Made by a program: the position numbers and the translations under genes | Shown: piece after piece, positions 16,259-25,950 of the stretch | Layout: each line of letters opens with the position of its first letter | How positions within the stretch are numbered: the stretch's first letter is position 1 | The notes under the pieces: model-generated | Seen by the model: the letters and a program-made list of their open reading frames with translations, nothing else | Databases searched by the model: none | What the model was told of the DNA's origin: nothing | Source of the DNA: Clostridia bacterium | GTDB taxonomy: Bacteria; Bacillota; Clostridia; Oscillospirales; Acutalibacteraceae | DNA: 64,000 bases | Direction: 5' to 3' | Assembly: GCA_017403065.1 (NCBI GenBank) | Contig: JAFQOT010000013.1 | Location: 1-64,000, forward strand

Positions 16259-17124
16259 TAGCTTCTTTTCCAGATAGTAGTATTGCCGCAAGGCATACCA
16301 AAACCTTTATTAGTAATATTCAGACCAATCTCATCGGTGAAAACCTCACCGCCGCGATTTTTCACCACATATTCCTTAACCATATAATTAAGAATTGTGG
16401 GTGAAAGACCGCCTGTATAAGAATTTAAAAAGAAAAATAACGCATTATCTGATAATAGCTTTCCTGTTTCGGATAAAAGCTCAGTTAATTGCTGTTCTAA
16501 CTTCCAAACCTCACCGCCAGGACCTCTGCCGTAAGATGGTGGGTCCATTATGATAGCGTCGTATTTGTTGCCGCGTCTGATTTCTCGTTTTACAAATTTA
16601 AGGCAATCGTCTACCAGCCATCTGACCTGCGCATCTGAAACGCCTGAAGCGGCAGCATTTTCTTTGGCCCACTGTACCATTCCCTTTGATGCATCAACAT
16701 GGGTGACCTTTGCGCCAGCTTTAAGACAGGCAACCGTAGCCGCGCCTGTATAAGCAAATAAATTAAGCACCGAAGGTTTAGTATCAGATTTTTCAATAAT
16801 TTCACGGGCAAGTGTCCAGTTCACAGCCTGTTCAGGAAAAAGTCCCGTATGCTTAAAGCCCATTGGCTTAAGGCGAAAGGTTAAATTTTCGTAATTGATG
16901 CTCCACACATCAGGAACCGCCTTTAAGGTTTCCCAGTATCCACCGCCTGAATTTGAGCGATGGTATATAGCGTCTGCAGAAAACCAACGCTTATCGGTTC
17001 TTTTGCCTGACCAAATAACCTGAGGGTCAGGTCTTATCAATATCACATTGCCCCACCGTTCAAGTCTTTCACCTGAATCAGCGTCAATAAGCTCATAATC
17101 ATTAAAACCTGTAACTGTTCTCAT
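16258..17124 (-). CDS. Class I SAM-dependent methyltransferase (RlmI/Methyltrans_SAM-like)
   Basis: 288 residues. The SAM-binding motif is LNLFAYTGAATVACLKAGA (about 130-148), and D in THVDASKGM ends the second strand. The catalytic-type motif is IMDPPSYGRGPGGEVWKLE. This arrangement is that of the RlmI-related Methyltrans_SAM family (m5C methylation of rRNA), but the PUA domain of RlmI is absent. The substrate is therefore probably rRNA, without proof. It lies between ruvB and ecfA1, with a TAATG overlap into ecfA1. Confidence 0.85.
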   Translation of the reverse strand: MRTVTGFNDYELIDADSGERLERWGNVILIRPDPQVIWSGKRTDKRWFSADAIYHRSNSGGGYWETLKAVPDVWSINYENLTFRLKPMGFKHTGLFPEQAVNWTLAREIIEKSDTKPSVLNLFAYTGAATVACLKAGAKVTHVDASKGMVQWAKENAAASGVSDAQVRWLVDDCLKFVKREIRRGNKYDAIIMDPPSYGRGPGGEVWKLEQQLTELLSETGKLLSDNALFFFLNSYTGGLSPTILNYMVKEYVVKNRGGEVFTDEIGLNITNKGFGMPCGNTTIWKRS

Positions 17125-17134
17125 TATTTATCCC

Positions 17135-18175
17135 TTACAAAAAAGATTGTTGTTTATTATTCTTGTTTTCTATTCCTAAATGCTCATAAGCCAAGTGTGT
17201 TACACATCTACCTCTGGCGGTACGTGTCAAGAAGCCTATTTGCATTAAATAAGGTTCATATACATCTTCAATAGTTACTGCCTCTTCACCCATAGCAGCT
17301 GCCAATGTGTCTAAACCAACAGGGCCACCGTTGTAATGATTGATAATTGTGGTAAGCATTTGGCGGTCAAAATCGTCAAGACCTAATTCGTCGATTTCAA
17401 AACGTGTTAATGCGGCTCTTGCAGTTGATTCGTCAATAACACCGTTATATTCAACCTGCGCAATATCACGCACCCTTTTTAAAAGACGATTTGCTATTCT
17501 TGGAGTACCGCGTGAGCGGGAGGCAATTTCTAAAGCGCCCTCTCGGTCGATTTCAATACCCAAAATCCCAGCAGAGCGTATAACGATTTCAGCCAACTGT
17601 TCAGGTGAATATAGCTCAAGTCTTAAAAGAACACCGAATCTATCCCTTAAAGGCGCGGTAAGCTGACCTGAACGTGTGGTAGCCCCCACCAATGTAAAAT
17701 GCGGAACGTCTATTCTTATAGACCTTGCAGAAGGACCTTTACCAATTATAATATCAAGAGAATAATCCTCCATAGCGGGATATAAAATCTCCTCCACATT
17801 ACGCGAAAGTCGGTGAATTTCGTCAATAAATAACACGTCACCCTCTTCAAGAGAGGTTAAAATTGCAACTAAATCCCCCTGTTTTTCTATAGCAGGGCCT
17901 GATGTAACACGTAAATTAACCCCCAACTCTTTAGCAATTATGCCAGAAAGGGTGGTTTTACCAAGACCGGGAGGTCCGTATAATAAAACGTGATCTAAAG
18001 ACTCTTTTCGGGCTAATGCCGCTTTAATATAAATGCTTAAATTTTCTTTAACCTTATCCTGTCCGATATATTCGCTTAATCTTTTTGGACGCAGTGTTAA
18101 TTCAGTTTCATCTTCAACTGAGCTATAATCAGGTGATACAATACGGTTTTCAAAATCCATTTCTTGCTCTATCAT
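17135..18175 (-). CDS. ruvB: Holliday junction branch migration helicase RuvB
   Basis: 346 residues, standard RuvB length. Contains [19 protein letters not shown], Walker [15 protein letters not shown], Walker [12 protein letters not shown], sensor [17 protein letters not shown] and the C-terminal winged helix ending in [16 protein letters not shown]. It drives branch migration of Holliday junctions as hexameric rings on RuvA. It is third in the ruvC-ruvA-ruvB operon, 3 bp after ruvA. Confidence 0.97.
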   Translation of the reverse strand: MIEQEMDFENRIVSPDYSSVEDETELTLRPKRLSEYIGQDKVKENLSIYIKAALARKESLDHVLLYGPPGLGKTTLSGIIAKELGVNLRVTSGPAIEKQGDLVAILTSLEEGDVLFIDEIHRLSRNVEEILYPAMEDYSLDIIIGKGPSARSIRIDVPHFTLVGATTRSGQLTAPLRDRFGVLLRLELYSPEQLAEIVIRSAGILGIEIDREGALEIASRSRGTPRIANRLLKRVRDIAQVEYNGVIDESTARAALTRFEIDELGLDDFDRQMLTTIINHYNGGPVGLDTLAAAMGEEAVTIEDVYEPYLMQIGFLTRTARGRCVTHLAYEHLGIENKNNKQQSFL

Positions 18176-18178
18176 AGA

Positions 18179-18778
18179 TTATAACCCCCTTGAAATGATT
18201 TTTAAAGCTTGTTTTATAAGCTGGTCTGTAGGTAAATTACCGTCTAATCTTCCTACAGCTAAAGAAGCCTCGCCCTTTGAATAACCCAAGGCTACCAAAG
18301 CCGCCACAGCCTCAGAGCCTGTATTACTTTCGTTTGCCCGCTGTGTAGCATTTATTTCGTTGGAATTTATACTTACGCTTCCAACCTTATCCTTAAGCTC
18401 AAGAACTATTCGTTGAGCAAGCTTTAAACCGACTCCCGAAGCCGCAGTTAATGATTTCGGGTCATTAGCTCCTATATAAAGCATAATCTGAGAAGCAGTA
18501 AACTGAGATAAAAGAGCTATCCCGATTTTAGCGCCTACTCCGCTTACAGAGATTAACAGCTTAAAAGCAGAAAGCTCTTCTAAATCGGAAAAACCGTATA
18601 AATCCATAGCGTCCTCTCTCACAACCATATGGGTATAGAGAAAAATCTCTGAATTTAATTTTGGCAAATTATAAAGGGTATTTTTGGTAGCAACGCATTT
18701 GTATCCAACGCCGCCACATTCAATAATAACCGAATTTTCATCTGTATAGATTAGTTTTCCTCTTAAAGAAGCTATCAT
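18179..18778 (-). CDS. ruvA: Holliday junction DNA helicase subunit RuvA
   Basis: 199 residues. The OB-fold N-terminus starts MIASLRGKL and contains IECGGVGYKC and the MVVREDAMDLYGF segment. Two helix-hairpin-helix motifs follow (SGVGAKIGIALLS and ASGVGLKLAQRIVLELKDK), then the C-terminal RuvB-binding domain (EAVAALVALGYSKGEA). It binds four-way junctions and recruits RuvB. It overlaps ruvC by 4 bp. Confidence 0.97.
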   Translation of the reverse strand: MIASLRGKLIYTDENSVIIECGGVGYKCVATKNTLYNLPKLNSEIFLYTHMVVREDAMDLYGFSDLEELSAFKLLISVSGVGAKIGIALLSQFTASQIMLYIGANDPKSLTAASGVGLKLAQRIVLELKDKVGSVSINSNEINATQRANESNTGSEAVAALVALGYSKGEASLAVGRLDGNLPTDQLIKQALKIISRGL

Positions 18779-19284
18779 TTAGTTGTAACCTCCAAGCATA
18801 ATTTTGAAAAAGCAGAGCCGCTATAGTGAGCGTGACACACAGCAACTGCTAAAGCATCGGCAGTATCGTCAGGCTTGGGAACAGATTTAAGGTTTAAAAG
18901 GCTCTTGGTCATCTCCATAACCTGATGCTTTTCTGCCCTGCCGTATCCTGTAACCGACTGTTTAACCTGTAAAGGAGTATATTCGTTTAAATTAAGGCCA
19001 CCTTTTTTAGCAGATAAAAGTATAACACCCCTCGCCTGAGCTACATCAATAGCAGTAGTAGTATTAGTGTTAAAATACAATTTTTCTATTGCCATATCTG
19101 TAGGCTTGTACTTATTTATTAAAAACTCCATATCATTACTTATAGACAAAAGGCGTTGCTCAAAAGGCATATCAGACGGAGTGGTAATCGCACCGTAAGC
19201 TACAACCGAAAATTTACCGCAGTTGTAATCAATAATTCCGTAGCCAACTATTGCATAGCCAGGATCGATGCCTAAAATTCGCAT
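18775..19284 (-). CDS. ruvC: Crossover junction endodeoxyribonuclease RuvC
   Basis: 169 residues. Metal-binding acids are visible in MRILGIDPGYAIVGYG (D7) and in AIEKLYFN (Glu), with the C-terminal acid pair in KPDDTADALAVAVCHAH. It resolves Holliday junctions in concert with RuvAB. It is the first gene of the ruvCAB run, with a consensus promoter just upstream (19323-19351). Confidence 0.96.
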   Translation of the reverse strand: MRILGIDPGYAIVGYGIIDYNCGKFSVVAYGAITTPSDMPFEQRLLSISNDMEFLINKYKPTDMAIEKLYFNTNTTTAIDVAQARGVILLSAKKGGLNLNEYTPLQVKQSVTGYGRAEKHQVMEMTKSLLNLKSVPKPDDTADALAVAVCHAHYSGSAFSKLCLEVTTK

Positions 19285-19322
19285 TTTTTCACCGCCGTTA
19301 ACAAAAAATTATATTTCATTAA

Positions 19323-19351
19323 ATTATACCATAAATACCGTAATTCATCAA
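19323..19351 (-). promoter_or_regulatory. Predicted sigma-A promoter for ruvCAB
   Basis: Minus strand: -35 TTGATG (19346-19351), 17-base spacer, -10 TATAAT (19323-19328), about 38 bases upstream of the ruvC start. No LexA/SOS box is obvious beside it. Confidence 0.6.
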
Positions 19352-19364
19352 TAGTTTTTTGCAT

Positions 19365-19394
19365 AAAAAAGAACTGCCACAAAAGTGACAGTTC
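19365..19394 (-). terminator. Intrinsic terminator of rpsT
   Basis: Minus strand: GAACTGTCAC, loop TTTT, GTGGCAGTTC, then six T. A 10-bp stem with one wobble, 16 bp after the rpsT stop. Confidence 0.88.
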
Positions 19395-19409
19395 GTTTAA
19401 ATAACAAAA

Positions 19410-19667
19410 TTAAGCCTTGTTAAGACGTGAAACCAACGCAGATTTCTTTCTTGCAGCATTGTTCTTGTGAAGAATACCCTTAGAAGCTGCCTGATCGATT
19501 TTCTTAACGGCTGCCTTTACGCTAACAGCCATATCTTCAGATTTAGCATCAATAGCTGCATCTGCTTTTTTAATAGCTGTTCTGAGAGCAGAACGGTAAG
19601 CCTTGTTATGTTCGTAATTAGCCTTGCTTACTAATACACGTTTTTTTGCTGATTTAATATTGGGCAT
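19410..19667 (-). CDS. rpsT: 30S ribosomal protein S20
   Basis: 85 residues from ATG 19667, chosen over 19706 because AGGAGGTGTCACG precedes it and the product then begins MPNIKSAKKRV as in all S20 proteins. Helical, Lys/Ala-rich, ending in KNNAARKKSALVSRLNKA, the 16S rRNA-binding part. It is monocistronic, with its own promoter and terminator. Confidence 0.96.
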   Translation of the reverse strand: MPNIKSAKKRVLVSKANYEHNKAYRSALRTAIKKADAAIDAKSEDMAVSVKAAVKKIDQAASKGILHKNNAARKKSALVSRLNKA

Positions 19668-19725
19668 CGTGACACCTCCTAACACATAGTGCGCAAAATA
19701 TAGCACTTTAACTCACGTACAAGTT

Positions 19726-19754
19726 ATAATATCATAATTTATCAAAAAATGCAA
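19726..19754 (-). promoter_or_regulatory. Predicted sigma-A promoter for rpsT
   Basis: Minus strand: -35 TTGCAT (19749-19754), 17-base spacer, -10 TATTAT (19726-19731), about 59 bases before the S20 start codon. Confidence 0.5.
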
Positions 19755-19773
19755 CACTTTTTTAAAATATTTT

Positions 19774-20757
19774 TTAAAGGAGATTTATACCCATTTTTTT
19801 GCATTTTGCAATTTCTTTTTCAGGCCAGATAGAAACCTGAACCTCACCTATATGGGCTTTATGCAGTAAAAACATACATAATCTTGACTGACCGATACCG
19901 CCGCCAATCGTTAAAGGAAGGGCGCCTTGCAACAGCATTTTATGGAATTCGTATTTTGTACGTTCTTCCTTATTTTCTGCCTTTAATTGTGAAATAAGAC
20001 TTTCTCTGTCAACACGTATTCCCATTGAAGAAATTTCAAAAGCTCGGTCTAAAACTTTATTATAAAGCAAAATGTCGCCATTTAAATTCCAGTCGTCATA
20101 ATCAGGTGCACGTCCATCGTGCTTCTTGCCACTTTTTAAAACACAACCGATTTTCATTAAAAATACTGCACCGTACTCACGGGCTGCCTCATCCTCACGC
20201 TGTTTAGCAGTAAGGTTTGGGTACTTATCCTCTAACTCCTGTGAAGTGACAAAAGCAATTTTTTCAGGCAAATAATTCTCAATTTCAGGATACTTTGCCC
20301 CTACTTGTTTTGCAGTTTCCAATATTGCGCTGTAAATACTCTCTACTGTTGACTTTAAATATGCCTCTGTTCTGTCCTCGCAAGTAATTATTTTTTCCCA
20401 GTCCCACTGGTCAACATAGAGAGAATGGATACTATCACATTCTTCGTCGCGCCGAATAGCGTTCATATCGGTATATAAACCTGTATGCATTGAAAAGCCG
20501 TATTTAAGCAATGCCATACGCTTCCATTTTGCAAGGCTATGTACAACCTCTGCTATTTCCCCTGTTTCTAAAATATCAAAGGAAACAGGTCGCTCAAAAC
20601 CGTTCAAATCGTCATTAAGACCGCTTCCCTGTTTTACAAAAAGAGGGGCGGAAACACGAGATAAATTAAGGTTTTTACAAAGCTCATATGAAAACTTATC
20701 CTTAACTAAAGCAATAGCGTTTTGTGTATCAAATTCATTTAAAATTGAAGTATACAT
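19774..20757 (-). CDS. asnA: Aspartate-ammonia ligase (asparagine synthetase A)
   Basis: 327 residues, the usual AsnA size. This family derives from class II aminoacyl-tRNA synthetases and makes asparagine from aspartate, ammonia and ATP. Visible motifs are LFVKQGSGLNDDLNGFERPVSF, the MHTGLYTDMNAIRRDE block, YVDQWDWEK and the C-terminal TIGGGIGQSRLCMFLL. It lies 12 bp after asnS and therefore falls under the same Asn T-box, coupling synthesis of the amino acid to the charging state of tRNA-Asn. Confidence 0.96.
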   Translation of the reverse strand: MYTSILNEFDTQNAIALVKDKFSYELCKNLNLSRVSAPLFVKQGSGLNDDLNGFERPVSFDILETGEIAEVVHSLAKWKRMALLKYGFSMHTGLYTDMNAIRRDEECDSIHSLYVDQWDWEKIITCEDRTEAYLKSTVESIYSAILETAKQVGAKYPEIENYLPEKIAFVTSQELEDKYPNLTAKQREDEAAREYGAVFLMKIGCVLKSGKKHDGRAPDYDDWNLNGDILLYNKVLDRAFEISSMGIRVDRESLISQLKAENKEERTKYEFHKMLLQGALPLTIGGGIGQSRLCMFLLHKAHIGEVQVSIWPEKEIAKCKKMGINLL

Positions 20758-20769
20758 TTTAAACCTCGG

Positions 20770-22146
20770 TTAATAAATATTTCCAACAGTTCTTGGATAC
20801 AAAATTACATCACGAATATTCTGCATACCTGTAACATAAAGAATAATTCTTTCAAGACCTAAACCAAAGCCGCTATGTGGAACTGAGCCGAATTTACGAA
20901 GTGCAATATAATGTTCATATTCTTCAACAGACATTCCTCTAACCTTCATAGCCTCTAAAAGCTTATCTAAGTCTGCCTCACGCTCGCTGCAGCCGATAAT
21001 TTCACCAACACCAGGTACTAAAAGGTCGGTTGCGGCAACAGTTTTACCGTCAGGATTTTGTTTCATATAAAAGGATTTGATTTCCTTTGGATAATCGGTT
21101 ATAAATACAGGCTTTTTGCAAACCTCTTCGGAAATGTATTTTTCGTGCTCGGTCATAAGGTCACAGCCCCACTCTACAGGATACTGAAAATCCTTATCAG
21201 CCTTTTTAAGATGGTCAATAGCCTCTGTATAGGTCATAACGGCAAAATCGTTATTTACAACATTCTGTAGTTTTTCAATAAGTCCCTTTTCCATAAACTG
21301 ATTAAAGAATTTCATTTCTTCGGGACATTTTTCCAAAACCGCATTTATAATAGCCTTAATTAAATCCTCAGCTATTTCAATAATATCAGGTAGCTCAGCA
21401 AAAGCAACCTCAGGCTCAACGTGCCAGAATTCAGCAACGTGGCGGGGTGTATTGCTCTTTTCAGCGCGGAAAGACGGACCAAAGGTGTAAATTTTACCTA
21501 AAGCCATAGCCGCAACTTCACCTTCAAGCTGACCAGAAACGCTTAAAGCGGCCTTTTTGCCGAAAAAGTCATCTGCGTTATATTCTTCCTCGTTTTTATA
21601 GTTTTCACTATAGCCGATGGTAGTTACTTTAAACATTTCACCTGCGCCCTCACAGTCGCTTGCTGTAATAAGGGGAGTATGAATATAGGTAAAATTACGG
21701 CTTTGAAAAAATTCGTGAATTGCGTTAGAAACTACAGAACGAACTCTAAAAACAGCATTAAATGTGTTAGTACGCACTCTCAGATGAGGGATTGTACGTA
21801 AATATTCCAATGTGTGACGTTTCTTTTGCAAAGGATATTCTAAAGGACATTCGCCCAAAACAGTAATTTCCTGAGCGTTAATCTCTACAGAATCCACCGC
21901 AACAGCAGATTTAACAAGAGTACCCGTAACCTTTAAAGAGGTACCAAGCTTCATATATTGAGAAATATCTGACATGCACGCCTTATCAATTACGATCTGA
22001 AGATGCTTAAGGCTTGTTCCGTCATTAAGTTCGATAAAAGCCATATTTTTTGAATCTCTTGAGGTTCTTACCCAACCGCATACAGTAACAGTGGAGTTTA
22101 TTAACCCTGAATCATTTAGAATATCAATAATATCAATGTGCTTCAT
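20770..22146 (-). CDS. asnS: Asparaginyl-tRNA synthetase
   Basis: 458 residues. N-terminal OB-fold anticodon-binding domain (VTVCGWVRTSRDSKNMAFIELNDG). The class II catalytic core has motif 2 FRAEKSNTPRHVAEFWHVEPE and motif 3 GFGLGLERIILYVTG. Lack of the AspRS insertion and the T-box specifier AAC agree with Asn. First gene of asnS-asnA; RBS AGGAGATAGTT. Expression is set by the T-box leader directly upstream. Confidence 0.97.
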   Translation of the reverse strand: MKHIDIIDILNDSGLINSTVTVCGWVRTSRDSKNMAFIELNDGTSLKHLQIVIDKACMSDISQYMKLGTSLKVTGTLVKSAVAVDSVEINAQEITVLGECPLEYPLQKKRHTLEYLRTIPHLRVRTNTFNAVFRVRSVVSNAIHEFFQSRNFTYIHTPLITASDCEGAGEMFKVTTIGYSENYKNEEEYNADDFFGKKAALSVSGQLEGEVAAMALGKIYTFGPSFRAEKSNTPRHVAEFWHVEPEVAFAELPDIIEIAEDLIKAIINAVLEKCPEEMKFFNQFMEKGLIEKLQNVVNNDFAVMTYTEAIDHLKKADKDFQYPVEWGCDLMTEHEKYISEEVCKKPVFITDYPKEIKSFYMKQNPDGKTVAATDLLVPGVGEIIGCSEREADLDKLLEAMKVRGMSVEEYEHYIALRKFGSVPHSGFGLGLERIILYVTGMQNIRDVILYPRTVGNIY

Positions 22147-22177
22147 AACTATCTCCTATAAGTTAATTTTATATACA

Positions 22178-22440
22178 AAAAGCGCCTATTAGTCCTACAA
22201 ATTAGGACGAATAGACGCATATCCGCGGTGCCACCTAAATTACCTTAAAAAAGGTCACTTTAAACATTATAGTTTGCTGATTTAACGCATCAAAACGGCG
22301 CACCTACTAAACAAAGGTTTTTCAGATTGCAGCTCCAGAGTGTTATTCATTATACCCACCGACCGTACTCACACCAAATATACAGCTCTCTTAACAGGTA
22401 AAGGTAAAATTACTTCTCTCTATCATAGCTTTTAAAATAT
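22178..22440 (-). ncRNA. T-box riboswitch leader, specifier AAC (Asn)
   Basis: Minus-strand leader of asnS. The T-box sequence TTTAGGTGGCACCGCGG is at about 22222-22241, and a Stem I distal part GTGAGTACGG and TCTGGAGCTGC lie upstream. The specifier triplet AAC (22342-22344) in GAATAACACTCTGGAG reads asparagine. The leader ends in a terminator hairpin, GCGTCTATTCGTCCTA / TAGGACTAATAGGCGC with a T-run (22178-22219). Uncharged tRNA-Asn should favour the antiterminator and allow asnS-asnA transcription. Confidence 0.93.
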
Positions 22441-22445
22441 ATAAA

Positions 22446-22474
22446 AGTATATCATTTAATTCATCTTTTGTCAA
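22446..22474 (-). promoter_or_regulatory. Predicted sigma-A promoter for the T-box/asnS-asnA operon
   Basis: Minus strand: perfect -35 TTGACA (22469-22474), 17-base spacer, -10 TATACT (22446-22451). Confidence 0.75.
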
Positions 22475-22487
22475 CCGCTTAAAAAAA

Positions 22488-23822
22488 TTAAATAATATTG
22501 TGTTTTCGGCGTTTATATAAAATAATATAAACCGTCAACTGTAGAATAAGGGTTACCAGCCAAGAAACAGGATAGGAAAAGAAAAGGGTATTAAATGTAT
22601 GAAATTTTGGTATTTGGAATACAGTATAAATCCATAATAGACGTATTCCGCAAATTCCTATAATACTGATTATCATAGGCGGTACCGAAACTCCTAATCC
22701 TCTTATAGCACCCGTTGTAACGTCCATCATACCGCAGATAAAGTGAGCAGAAGAAATAATCGTAAGTCTTACTATACCATACCTGATTGCCTGTGCCGAA
22801 TCGGTTATATATATTGACAAAAGCGACTCACCAAAGGTAAGGACAAGTCCGCCTAAGCATAAGCCAAAAACACAAGCGCAAGCCAAACACTGCTTATACA
22901 CCTTAGAAACACGGGTGTAATTTTTAGCGCCAACATTCTGACCTGTAAAATTGAGGGTGGTTTGATGAAATGCATTAAGCATTACATAGACAAATCCCTC
23001 GATATTATTGGAAGCTGAACTTCCTGAAACTGCAATTTCGCCAAAAGAGTTAATAGTTGACTGAATAATAACATTTGAAAAAGAAAACATTGAAGACTGA
23101 ATACCCGCAGGTATTCCTATAGAAATCATCTTTTTTAATATTGTATTTGAAATTTGTATTTTCTTAATTACAAGCTTTGCCCCGTCATTTCTGCGCATTA
23201 AGGCAAAAACTACAAGAATAGCAGAAACAAATTGAGAAATTGTGGTTGCCAATGCAACGCCGGCAACTCCTATTTCTAAAAAAATTACAAATATCAAATT
23301 TAAGGCAACATTCAAAACTCCTGATAAGGTTAAAAATATTAAAGGTGATTTTGTATCTCCCACCGCCCTTAAGATAGCGGCGCCAAAATTATATACCATT
23401 GTTGCTGTAATACCTGCAAAATAAATCTTCATATAAACAGCAGACAAAGGCAAAATATTTTCAGGGGTATCAATTAACCTTAGAAAAAAATCGGTACCTA
23501 AAACACCTACAACTGTGAGAAAAATTCCGCAAATAATTGCCGATGGAATAACCGTATGTACAGTTTTTGATAAATAATTATCGTCCCCAGCTCCTACAGA
23601 ATGAGCGGCGCAAATACCTGCTCCCACCGAAATACCGATAAAAAAATTAGTAAGAAGATGAATAATTGATGAGGTTGCGCCAACTGCCGCCACAGACAAG
23701 CTGCCCTCGTATCTGCCAACAACTATTAAATCTGCTGCATTAAACAAAAGCTGTAAAACACCTGTAAGTATTATAGGAACAGTATATACTATTATATTTT
23801 TAAAAAGCGGTCCTTCCAGCAT
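22488..23822 (-). CDS. MATE family efflux transporter
   Basis: 444 residues from ATG 23822. The GTG at 23867 gives 15 extra residues, but AGGA lies 8 bp before the ATG and the product then opens MLEGPLFKNII, as in MATE proteins. About twelve hydrophobic segments are visible, with the family patterns FNAADLIVVGRYEGSLSVAAVGAT, GISVGAGI, and AVGDTKSPL in the first half. The second half repeats the fold. It exports drugs or metabolites using Na+ or H+ gradients; the substrate cannot be predicted. Monocistronic. Confidence 0.92.
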   Translation of the reverse strand: MLEGPLFKNIIVYTVPIILTGVLQLLFNAADLIVVGRYEGSLSVAAVGATSSIIHLLTNFFIGISVGAGICAAHSVGAGDDNYLSKTVHTVIPSAIICGIFLTVVGVLGTDFFLRLIDTPENILPLSAVYMKIYFAGITATMVYNFGAAILRAVGDTKSPLIFLTLSGVLNVALNLIFVIFLEIGVAGVALATTISQFVSAILVVFALMRRNDGAKLVIKKIQISNTILKKMISIGIPAGIQSSMFSFSNVIIQSTINSFGEIAVSGSSASNNIEGFVYVMLNAFHQTTLNFTGQNVGAKNYTRVSKVYKQCLACACVFGLCLGGLVLTFGESLLSIYITDSAQAIRYGIVRLTIISSAHFICGMMDVTTGAIRGLGVSVPPMIISIIGICGIRLLWIYTVFQIPKFHTFNTLFFSYPVSWLVTLILQLTVYIILYKRRKHNII

Positions 23823-23916
23823 ATTTATATTCCTGTTTTTCAAAACAAAAGCCCCCAAAATCGCCACTTATATAAGCGTTTGATACTAATATAAAGTCTG
23901 TTTTAAAATTTTGTAT

Positions 23917-25941
23917 TTAATTATTATTAAGCTTATTATAAAGCGTTTTTATTTCATTTTTAAGACCTGAATTTTCGCTGTTTTCAAGCCTTGGGTCATT
24001 TTTAAGTAGATTTTCAACCTCTTTTCCCGCAAGGTGTAAAATCTCCCTATCAGCGAATAAATCAGCTATTTTCATTTCAGGTAACCCGTGCTGACGCGAG
24101 CCTAAAAAATCGCCTGGGCCTCTTAACTTAAGGTCCTCATCAGCGATTTTAAAGCCATCATTACTGTTTTTAATAACATCGAGTCGCCGCTTTGTATCGA
24201 TAGATTTATTATCTGTAATTAAGATACAGCTTGATTTGTAACTACCTCTGCCTATTCTGCCACGTAACTGATGAAGCTGTGAAAGACCAAAGCGCTCTGC
24301 ATTTTCAATTACCATAATTACCGAATTAGGAACATCAATTCCCACCTCAATAACCGTTGTACAGACTAAAAGCTGAATTTGACCATCAAAAAAGCTTTTC
24401 ATAGCCTTTTCCTTGTCCTTAGCGTTCATTTTGCCGTGCAAAAGACCTAAAGAGTAGTCTTTAAATTCACCCTTTTTCAGTTTCTCGTAATACTCGGTAG
24501 CTGGGGTAATATTTAATTCTTCATTTTCCTCAACTAAAGGACAGACAATATACCCCTGTCTACCCTCGTTAAGAAATTTCTTTATATAATTATATATTCT
24601 CGCGCGGTAAGATGTATCAACCACAAAAGTGTCAATACTTTGTCTGCCTTTTGGATATTCATCAATTATACTTATATCCAAATCACCGTATAAAATTAAG
24701 CCTAATGTTCTTGGTATCGGAGTTGCCGACATAACAAGTGTGTGTGGGTTTTCGCCCTTTGATGAAAGCTTACCCCTTTGTGATACGCCGAAACGGTGCT
24801 GCTCATCAGTTATGACAAGACCGATATTATTAAATTCAACATCATCGACCAAAAGGGCGTGTGTTCCGATTATTACATCGATCTCACCGTTTTTAAGAGA
24901 TTCTTTAATTAAAGCTTTTTGCCTTTTTGTAGTAGAACCTGTTAAAAGACCGCATTTTATACCAGTGCTTTGGGTGATTTTGGTAATTGTCTTAAAGTGT
25001 TGCTCTGCCAAAATTTCAGTAGGCGCCATCAATGCCGACTGATAACCGTTTTTGGCAGTTATATACATAAGCGCTGCCGCAACAGCGGTTTTACCGCTTC
25101 CCACGTCACCCTGAATAAGCCTGTTCATACTTTGCCCTGATGACATATCCGTTAAGGATTCAATAATAACTCTTTTTTGAGCATTAGTAAGCTTAAACGG
25201 AATTTTACTTTCAAATTCAGGCAGGTAATTTTCGTTTATAATACAACCGTTCTTTTCCCTTTTTCGTAATTTTAAGAAATTAAGTCCCGCTTGTAAAATA
25301 AATAATTCTTCAAAAACAAGTCTTTTTTTAGCAATTTCAAAATTTTCTCTTGATTTTGGAAAATGTATATTTTCAATAGCAAATTTAATACCGCAAAGAT
25401 TATTTTTTTTACGTATACTTTCAGGCAAGGTTTCAACTAAGTTTGTGCTGTTTACGGCATTTTTCATTATGCTTTCAAGCTGCTTTGAGGAAAGCTTACT
25501 GCTTGAAGGATAAATTGGCATTATTCCGTTAAAATCACTGGGCATAATCTTAGGAGAAGACATTTTTCTAAGATAAAAATTACCCTCAACCTTACCGTAA
25601 AAAAGGTATTCTCTGCCTTCTCTAAGCTTTTCAGCTAAATATTTTTGGTTAAATAAGCAAATTTCTGCTAAACCTGATTTATCTTCCACAGTAAACCTAT
25701 AAATTATCATATCTCTGCGTATATATGAAGATTTTATAGGGGAAATAATTTTTGCTTTTATGCAGCAATTTGTAAAAAAATCTGTTTCACTTATATTTTT
25801 AATATTAGTCCAGTCAAGATAAGCTCTTGGGTAAAAACGCAAAAGGGCACCGACAGTGTCGATACCCTTGGATTTTAAATAGGTAGCACGTTTTTCGCCA
25901 ACACCTTTAAGAAATTGTATATCGGTGGCAGCAGTAATCAT
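23917..25941 (-). CDS. recG: ATP-dependent DNA helicase RecG
   Basis: 674 residues from ATG 25941 (AGGTGA five bases upstream; a GTG at 25950 lies inside that RBS). The wedge/OB domain (~60-150) contains the YRFTVEDKSGLAEICLFNQKY block. The helicase core has Walker A GDVGSGKTAVAAAL, DEQHRFGVSQR, SATPIPRT, VIEVGIDVPN and QLRGRIGRG, with the RecG-specific C-terminal GFKIADEDLKLRGPGDFLG. It reverses stalled replication forks. It follows yloV by 9 bp, the usual firmicute order. Confidence 0.96.
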   Translation of the reverse strand: MITAATDIQFLKGVGEKRATYLKSKGIDTVGALLRFYPRAYLDWTNIKNISETDFFTNCCIKAKIISPIKSSYIRRDMIIYRFTVEDKSGLAEICLFNQKYLAEKLREGREYLFYGKVEGNFYLRKMSSPKIMPSDFNGIMPIYPSSSKLSSKQLESIMKNAVNSTNLVETLPESIRKKNNLCGIKFAIENIHFPKSRENFEIAKKRLVFEELFILQAGLNFLKLRKREKNGCIINENYLPEFESKIPFKLTNAQKRVIIESLTDMSSGQSMNRLIQGDVGSGKTAVAAALMYITAKNGYQSALMAPTEILAEQHFKTITKITQSTGIKCGLLTGSTTKRQKALIKESLKNGEIDVIIGTHALLVDDVEFNNIGLVITDEQHRFGVSQRGKLSSKGENPHTLVMSATPIPRTLGLILYGDLDISIIDEYPKGRQSIDTFVVDTSYRARIYNYIKKFLNEGRQGYIVCPLVEENEELNITPATEYYEKLKKGEFKDYSLGLLHGKMNAKDKEKAMKSFFDGQIQLLVCTTVIEVGIDVPNSVIMVIENAERFGLSQLHQLRGRIGRGSYKSSCILITDNKSIDTKRRLDVIKNSNDGFKIADEDLKLRGPGDFLGSRQHGLPEMKIADLFADREILHLAGKEVENLLKNDPRLENSENSGLKNEIKTLYNKLNNN

Positions 25942-25950
25942 AATTTTCAC

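Noticed and set aside
23823..23867. Longer MATE protein from GTG 23867
   Set aside because: No RBS at the GTG; the ATG at 23822 has AGGA at proper distance and gives the expected family N-terminus.
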